A stretch of DNA of 64,000 nucleotides from Acidimicrobiales bacterium (GTDB lineage Bacteria > Actinomycetota > Acidimicrobiia > Acidimicrobiales > SZUA-35). Below the pieces are notes generated by a model. That model was not told the origin of the DNA and did not search any database. It saw nothing but the letters and a program-made list of their open reading frames with translations. The first letter of the stretch is position 1; each line of letters begins with the position of its first letter. Positions 59,342-64,000 of this stretch are shown one piece after another. A program made the translations under genes and the position numbers. The DNA lies in contig JAWKIO010000005.1 of assembly GCA_041394265.1 (NCBI GenBank), forward strand, positions 3,720,001 to 3,784,000. Direction: 5' to 3'.

Positions 59342-60376
59342 TCAACGCCCGATCGCGACGTCCGGTCCATCGACCGAGGCGAGAATGACGGCGACGTCGC
59401 CCGGCTGGTCGGTCCACACCTGCCGCACCGTGAAGCCGGCGTCGTCGACCTCGGCCGTGATCTTGGGAATGCGGAACTTGGTGGAGACCTCCGCCCGGAT
59501 CTCTTCGCCGGAGCGGATGTCGAGCTCCATCGCCGCGCCGGGGATGGTGACGTGGTGGTCGACGTTGGCCCGAAGCCGCAGATCCATTCGCTCCTGGCTC
59601 GGATCCCACAGCGCCACGTGATCAAATCCGTCCAGCTGAAAATCGGCGCCAAGACGGTGGTTGACGACCGCCAGCAGATTGCGGGTGAACTCGGCGGTCA
59701 CGCCCTGGGGGTCGTCATACGCCGACACGAGACGATCGGCAGGTTTGACGAGATCGACACCCAGGAGGAGCCACCCTCCCGTCGGCAACGCCTCGGCGAG
59801 CATCTCGAGGAACGCTCGTCGTTCGTCGACGTAGAGATTGCCGATCGTCGACCCGAGAAAGGCGACCATCGGGCGGCCTTCGGTGGGCAGCTTCGACAGG
59901 TGGAGCGAGAAGTCGCCGACGATGCCGTGCAGGCACAGGCCGGGGTACTGCTCGGCCAGCGCCGATGCGGCATCGCGTAGGGTCTGCTCGCTCACATCGA
60001 ACGGAACGAAGCGTTTCAGTTGTCCCGTCGAGCGGAAGGACCGGATCAACGTGTGGGTCTTGTCCGAGGTGCCGGACCCCAGCTCGATGATGGTGTCGGC
60101 GCCGGTGATGTTCGCGATGGTGGCGGACTCACGCTCGAGAATCGATCGTTCCGCCTCGGTGGGGTAGTACTCCTCGAGCCTGGTGATCTGATCGAACAGT
60201 TCGCTGCCTCGATCGTCGTACAGCCAGCGGGGTGGGAGTTGGAGCGGACGATGGCCGAGTCCCTCGCGCACATCGGCGATGAAGGCGTGCTCAGCCCAGT
60301 CGGGATCGAGATGGACATCGAAGGTCGGTGCGTCGATCGACATGGTGATGGGCGGCATGGCGGCGGTGGGTGACAT
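59342..60376 (-). CDS. egtD: L-histidine N-alpha-methyltransferase (ergothioneine biosynthesis)
   Basis: 344 residues from ATG 60376, which overlaps the egtB stop (TGATG). It reads LQLPPRWLYDDRGSELFDQITRLEEYYPTEAERSIL, the unmistakable EgtD/DUF2260 start, then IIELGSGTSDKTHTLI (SAM site), FVPFDVSEQTLRDAASAL, VAFLGSTIGNL and LLLGVDLVKPADRLVSAYDD, with VNHRLGADFQLDGFDHVALWD near the end. It trimethylates histidine to hercynine, the first step to ergothioneine. Coupled to egtB, which does the next step. Confidence 0.95.
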   Translation of the reverse strand: MSPTAAMPPITMSIDAPTFDVHLDPDWAEHAFIADVREGLGHRPLQLPPRWLYDDRGSELFDQITRLEEYYPTEAERSILERESATIANITGADTIIELGSGTSDKTHTLIRSFRSTGQLKRFVPFDVSEQTLRDAASALAEQYPGLCLHGIVGDFSLHLSKLPTEGRPMVAFLGSTIGNLYVDERRAFLEMLAEALPTGGWLLLGVDLVKPADRLVSAYDDPQGVTAEFTRNLLAVVNHRLGADFQLDGFDHVALWDPSQERMDLRLRANVDHHVTIPGAAMELDIRSGEEIRAEVSTKFRIPKITAEVDDAGFTVRQVWTDQPGDVAVILASVDGPDVAIGR

Positions 60377-61734
60377 CACGAAGCGGTTCCTCGGGCGAGT
60401 CGGAGGCCCGTCATGGGCCAGCGAGCGGATGGTGGGAAGAAGTTGCGGTAGGTGAGACGGGCGTGCCCCGGTGGAGTCAGTGACGAGCTTCCGCGCAGCA
60501 CGACCTGACCAGACATGAACTTGGCGTTGTATTCGCCGACGGCACCGGCCGGAGCCACGAAGCCCGGGTAGGGCGAGTAGGCACTCGCAGTCCACTGCCA
60601 GCAGTGGCTAAAGGCCTGCTGTAGATCAGGCCCGCCCCCGTGCCGGGCGGCGGGCAACGGCTCGAGAACGTCGAGATCGAGCTTGGTCCGGTCGCAGCCG
60701 CTCAGACCACGAGATGCCACCGCATGCTCCCACTCGAACTCGGTTGGCAAGCGTGCTTCGGCCCAGCGAGCGAAGGCATCGGCCTCGTACAGGCTGATGT
60801 GTGAGACCGGCTCGGCGTCGTGCAGGCGACGTACGCCGCCGAGGGTATGGGCCGTCGCGGCGTCGTCGAGCCAGTAGATCGGGCGCTCCCACGCCTTCGA
60901 CTGCACCGTGTGCCAGCCGTCGGAGAGCCACAGCTCGGGTCGTCGGTAACCACCGTCGGCGATGAACTTCTTCCATTCGGCGACAGAGACGAGACGGTCG
61001 GCGATGGCGAACGGTTCGAGGTACTGACGGTGTCGGGGCCCTTCGTTGTCGAACGCAAACCCGGCGCCGTCGTGACCGACCTCCACCAGACCACCGTCGA
61101 GCGCAAGCCATCGGATCGGTTCCGGCACCGATGAGTCGGGAACCTTCTGCGGCCGATAGGCCTCACCGTTCGGATGGAGTGACAGCAAGTGCTTGATGTC
61201 CATCAGCAGCAGTTCTTGATGCTGTTGCTCGTGATGGAGCCCGAGCGTCACGAGCTCCCGCAGCGTGTCGGCGGTGTCGGCGCCTTCTGCAGCGCAGCGG
61301 GGGTGATCGAGCAGTGTCGCCACCATGCGGCGGTCGACGTCGGCTCGGTAGTCGGTGACCTCGGCCGCTCCCGGGCGGGTGACCAAGCCGCGTTGGGGCC
61401 GCGGGTACTTTGGTCCGACCGCTTCGTAATAGCTGTTGAAGAGCATGCGAAACGAGGGGTCGAACGGTACGAAACCCCGCTCGTACTGCTCGAGCACGAA
61501 GGTTTCGAAGAACCAGGTGACGTGCGCCCGGTGCCACTTGGTCGGGCTGGTGTCAGGCATCGACTGTGAGGTCTGGTCTTCGGCCGAGAGTGGTGCGGCC
61601 AGTGCTTCGGTGAGCGCTCGGACTCGTTCGTAGTTGGCGATCAGGTCGTCGAAGGGGTCCACCTCGTCACGAACCGGTGACGAGGCCGGCACATTCCGCT
61701 GGCGAGTCGAGCGTTGGGGCGAGATCGTCGGCAT
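60376..61734 (-). CDS. egtB: Hercynine oxygenase (ergothioneine biosynthesis)
   Basis: 452 residues. N-terminal DinB-like domain with DTSPTKWHRAHVTWFFETFVL and the iron ligands LGLHHEQQHQELLLMDIKHL (H168, H172 with H of KWHRAH), then a formylglycine-generating-enzyme-like domain: FAFDNEGPRHRQYLEPFAIADRLVSVAEWKKFI, ARLPTEFEWEHAV and the ending FMSGQVVLRGSSSLTPPGHARLTYRNFFPPSARWPMTGLRLAR. It attaches sulfur to hercynine by O2-dependent C-S bond formation, using gamma-glutamylcysteine or cysteine. egtA, egtC and egtE are not in the visible operon, so the sulfur donor cannot be decided here. Confidence 0.95.
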   Translation of the reverse strand: MPTISPQRSTRQRNVPASSPVRDEVDPFDDLIANYERVRALTEALAAPLSAEDQTSQSMPDTSPTKWHRAHVTWFFETFVLEQYERGFVPFDPSFRMLFNSYYEAVGPKYPRPQRGLVTRPGAAEVTDYRADVDRRMVATLLDHPRCAAEGADTADTLRELVTLGLHHEQQHQELLLMDIKHLLSLHPNGEAYRPQKVPDSSVPEPIRWLALDGGLVEVGHDGAGFAFDNEGPRHRQYLEPFAIADRLVSVAEWKKFIADGGYRRPELWLSDGWHTVQSKAWERPIYWLDDAATAHTLGGVRRLHDAEPVSHISLYEADAFARWAEARLPTEFEWEHAVASRGLSGCDRTKLDLDVLEPLPAARHGGGPDLQQAFSHCWQWTASAYSPYPGFVAPAGAVGEYNAKFMSGQVVLRGSSSLTPPGHARLTYRNFFPPSARWPMTGLRLARGTAS

Positions 61735-61773
61735 CGGGCGTCGGTACCCCGACGCAGCGATGGGAAACCTCGG

Positions 61774-63747
61774 TCAGTCAGTCGTTGGCACCGGTGACGA
61801 GTGGCGAGCGGTCGGACCGGCCAGGCTGAGGTAGAGCTTGGCGAGCTCGGCCGGGAGTGACTCGACATCGTCGATCACCAGATAGCGGTGCTCGGGCGAC
61901 ATCACTCGGAGGTAGTCGTGACCGGCGGGATCGATCGTGACGCAGAACGTATCGACCCCAAGCTGTGCCGCCTCTTCGATCGCCTTCGCCGTGTCGTGGA
62001 GTCCATAGGTCTTGTCGCGGCGATCGGGTCCGTAGTCGATGTCCTGCGGGTACCCATCGGAGATCACGATCAGCAGCTTCGTCCTGGCTTCCTGCTTGGC
62101 GAGCTTGCTCGCGGCATGACGAATGGCCGGACCCATACGGGTGTAGCTCAGCGGTTGCATGGCGCCGATGCCGGCCCAGGTCGACCCAGCGGTCCGATCG
62201 TCGAACTCCTTGCCCACCCGGAACTCCACCTCGTGCCGGCTCTGGCCCGAGAACCCGTAGACGGCGTGGCGGTCGCCGAGCTGGCCGAGCGCGTCACACA
62301 TCAGAGCGACTGCGTCCTTGGCGACGTCGATGACTCGGCGAACGGGGGTCTCGTCGTAGGCGACTGGTCGTGGCTTGAACGGGTCGTCGAAGGGATCGTC
62401 GTCGTCCTCGTCGAACAGTGGTGGCGGTACCTCCTCTGCCGGTGAGCTGGTCGAGGCGCTCAGGTCGACGAGGAACGCGGTTGCCACTTCACGGACGGCC
62501 CGGTCTCGGCGGATGTTGAGTCGGTCGTCGGCCGCTGCCCCGGAACGACGATCGACGATGGCCTCGATCACGGCGTCGAGATCGAGCTCGTCGCCGTCGT
62601 CACGGCGGTAGACCCGGACCCGTTCCTCCGGTCGAAGCATGGCGAACTGGCGACGGATCTGGCGTCCGAGGTGGGCATGGCGATCTCGGACCTCATCGAT
62701 GAATCCGGAATCCTCGCCGACCAGTCGCCGCTCGATGACCCGGCACCACGAGCGTTCGTACGAGCGTTCGAGGTGGTTCCACTCGTCGTACACGAAGGTG
62801 CGGTCATCGGGGTCGACGCCGCGTCGATTGGCCCTCGGAGGTCGGCGGGGCTCCGCTGCCGTCGATCGTTCGAGGGCCTCGAGTTCGGCGGCGATGGTGA
62901 TCGGGCTGCTCTGGATCGAGCCCTCGAGGTCGTCGCTGGTGCGATCGGCCTCGGCGTCGAGCGGTGGCGGACTCGTGCTGATGCCTTCGAGATCGGGAAA
63001 CTCGATCTCGGCGTCGGCTTCGTCGGGATCATCGACCCTGGGAACGAAGGGCTCGCCGTCGCTCGGTCGTGTCGGAGCGCTGGGGGAGAGGAGCAACGTT
63101 GCGAGCTCCACCGCCGTCGCCGCACTGTCGTCCAGCGTTGCGGCGGGCGAGCGCAGCGGATCGATATGCGCATCGATGGTGGCGAGCAGCACCGGATCGA
63201 GAGAGGTCGTAGCAGGCGCGCCGGCGAGTGCCGTGCCGCCGAGGCAGCAGCGGCGAAGCGCGTCGGCGACGTCGTGCTCGCCCGCCGCTACCGAGTCGTT
63301 CTCGGCCTCGGCGAGAGCCAGTGCCAGGAGGTCGTCGAGGTCGTGTCGAGCGCCCGGATAGAACGCTCTGACGGCCTCGGTCACGCGGAGATGTTCGAGC
63401 AGGACGACAATGGCGGCCGCAGCCTCGGCCACATCGGAGTCGACGATGAGCGGATGCCTCGGCGCGGCATGCCGGTCGAGGTGGTCATGGTCGTTGCCGA
63501 AGGTACCGAATTCGGCGAGCGACAGCTGGTGCAGCACCTGGAGCCGGTACACACGCCGCTGCGCTTCGTCGGTGCTCCCGATGTCCATGACCGGCGCCAG
63601 TGACACCACGAGCGGGTCGGGGAGCCCGAGATCCCACGGCCAGCCCCGCCGATCGTCCTCGCGAGCTTCGATTCGCACGACCTGACCAGCGAGACTTTCG
63701 GCGAACAGACCGAGGCTGCGCTGCGCCTCGGTCAGCGCCAGGGTCAC
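61774..63747 (-). CDS. VWA-domain protein, NorD-like
   Basis: 657 residues. The GTG start at 63747 overlaps the stop of the AAA ATPase gene (GTGA). The C-terminal ~200 residues hold a von Willebrand A domain with the MIDAS motif TAFLVDLSASTSSPAEE, a KLLIVISDGYPQDIDYG strand and the NorD pattern DYGPDRRDKTYGLHDTAKAIEEAAQLGVDTFCVTID. The middle part is acidic, with low complexity (EEVPPPLFDEDDDDPFDDPFK). NorD, with a MoxR-like ATPase (NorQ/CbbQ), activates metalloenzymes in other organisms; with the ATPase directly upstream this pair is probably such a chaperone set. Its client is not visible in the window; egtB/egtD follow 39 bases downstream, which may or may not matter. Confidence 0.8.
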   Translation of the reverse strand: MTLALTEAQRSLGLFAESLAGQVVRIEAREDDRRGWPWDLGLPDPLVVSLAPVMDIGSTDEAQRRVYRLQVLHQLSLAEFGTFGNDHDHLDRHAAPRHPLIVDSDVAEAAAAIVVLLEHLRVTEAVRAFYPGARHDLDDLLALALAEAENDSVAAGEHDVADALRRCCLGGTALAGAPATTSLDPVLLATIDAHIDPLRSPAATLDDSAATAVELATLLLSPSAPTRPSDGEPFVPRVDDPDEADAEIEFPDLEGISTSPPPLDAEADRTSDDLEGSIQSSPITIAAELEALERSTAAEPRRPPRANRRGVDPDDRTFVYDEWNHLERSYERSWCRVIERRLVGEDSGFIDEVRDRHAHLGRQIRRQFAMLRPEERVRVYRRDDGDELDLDAVIEAIVDRRSGAAADDRLNIRRDRAVREVATAFLVDLSASTSSPAEEVPPPLFDEDDDDPFDDPFKPRPVAYDETPVRRVIDVAKDAVALMCDALGQLGDRHAVYGFSGQSRHEVEFRVGKEFDDRTAGSTWAGIGAMQPLSYTRMGPAIRHAASKLAKQEARTKLLIVISDGYPQDIDYGPDRRDKTYGLHDTAKAIEEAAQLGVDTFCVTIDPAGHDYLRVMSPEHRYLVIDDVESLPAELAKLYLSLAGPTARHSSPVPTTD

Positions 63748-64000
63748 GGGAACACGACGTCGACGATGTCGGCCACCGCCCGTTGGACGTCGCGGTCGTC
63801 GCTGATGGCCTCCACGATCGCACTCTGGCACGCCCGCCGAGGTGAGATGCCGCCGGCGATGAGCGTGCCGGCGTAGACCAGCAGCCGAGTGCTGACGCCT
63901 TCCTCGATGCCACGCTCGTGCAGGTGGCGGGTCTTGTTGCCGATCCTTGCCAGGCAGCGAGCGATGTCGTCGGTCGTGCCCGATTCGGTCCGCACGATCT
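63744..64000 (-). CDS. MoxR/CbbQ-type AAA ATPase, C-terminal part
   Basis: The last 84 residues of a gene that starts beyond the window. The visible piece, ARCLARIGNKTRHLHERGIEEGVSTRLLVYAGTLIAGGISPRRACQSAIVEAISDDRDVQRAVADIVDVVFP, is the typical end of CbbQ/NirQ/NorQ ATPases (GVSTRLLVYAGxLI ... GxxPRxA). It overlaps the VWA gene by four bases (GTGA). The ATP-binding site is off the edge. Confidence 0.8.
   Translation of the reverse strand, partial: IVRTESGTTDDIARCLARIGNKTRHLHERGIEEGVSTRLLVYAGTLIAGGISPRRACQSAIVEAISDDRDVQRAVADIVDVVFP

Overview
The window is a dense, high-G+C chromosomal segment from an actinobacterium. Gene content suggests a member of the class Acidimicrobiia (Ilumatobacter-like): many acyl-CoA dehydrogenases, thiolases and other CoA-ester enzymes, a mycobacterial-type trans-acting enoyl reductase homologue, an IniB-like protein, ergothioneine genes, and a glutaminyl-tRNA synthetase. 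The lineage is an inference from these families; no rRNA is present. I see no phage, transposase, CRISPR array, tRNA or rRNA gene.

Layout. 1-2670: end of an ECF sigma factor gene, an overlapping membrane-anchored Asp-box protein (probable anti-sigma partner), and an SDR. 2806-5382 (minus): thiolase and 3-hydroxyacyl-CoA dehydrogenase. 5383-11714: an AT-richer control region, a decayed GNAT, a large membrane GGDEF-EAL protein with a C-terminal acyltransferase-like domain, an EamA transporter and a two-helix membrane protein. 11744-17178 (minus): one overlapping operon of type-B carboxylesterase, MFS transporter, HAD hydrolase, cytidylate-kinase-like protein and COG0523 GTPase. 17340-23912: glnS, DJ-1/PfpI protein, a helical hypothetical protein, enoyl-reductase-like protein, class III aminotransferase, GDT1 cation transporter. 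23996-31169 (plus): sugar-acid dehydratase, then a TetR regulator with its own palindromic operator driving an acyl-CoA carboxylase beta / alpha / acyl-CoA dehydrogenase operon. 31366-43123: hotdog-like protein, acyl-CoA dehydrogenase, thiolase-like protein, P450, AMP-ligase, PlsC, MBL hydrolase, DUF2797, YaaA, thiolase. 43133-50673: Nudix, cNMP-binding protein, NeuD-like acyltransferase, IniB-like acidic repeat protein, methyltransferase, rhodanese lipoprotein, D-aminoacylase-type amidohydrolase and sulfurtransferase. 50696-54782: SDR, then a five-gene minus operon with two carboxymuconolactone decarboxylase (CMD/AhpD-like) proteins. 54939-59283: AEC transporter, Dps, baeRF-like protein, FAD disulfide oxidoreductase. 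59342-64000 (minus): MoxR-type ATPase (partial), VWA/NorD-like protein, egtB, egtD.

Most notable: (1) the CMD gene at 52087-52608 has an in-frame TGA exactly where the second cysteine of the CxxC redox motif belongs, followed at the expected distance by a stem-loop that fits the bacterial SECIS pattern, so it is a candidate AhpD-like selenoprotein. (2) Six intergenic loci hold nested inverted arrays (two forward repeat copies followed by two or more reversed copies) built from four unrelated repeat families; four of the six lie between convergent genes and abut stop codons. (3) The 1120-residue GGDEF-EAL protein keeps both catalytic motifs and carries an extra C-terminal FemAB/CelD-type acyltransferase-like domain.

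Functionally the segment is dominated by degradation and remodelling of fatty acids, branched-chain acyl-CoAs and other carboxylic acids, with thiol/oxidative stress functions (ergothioneine, Dps, YaaA, sulfurtransferases, CMD proteins) interspersed.
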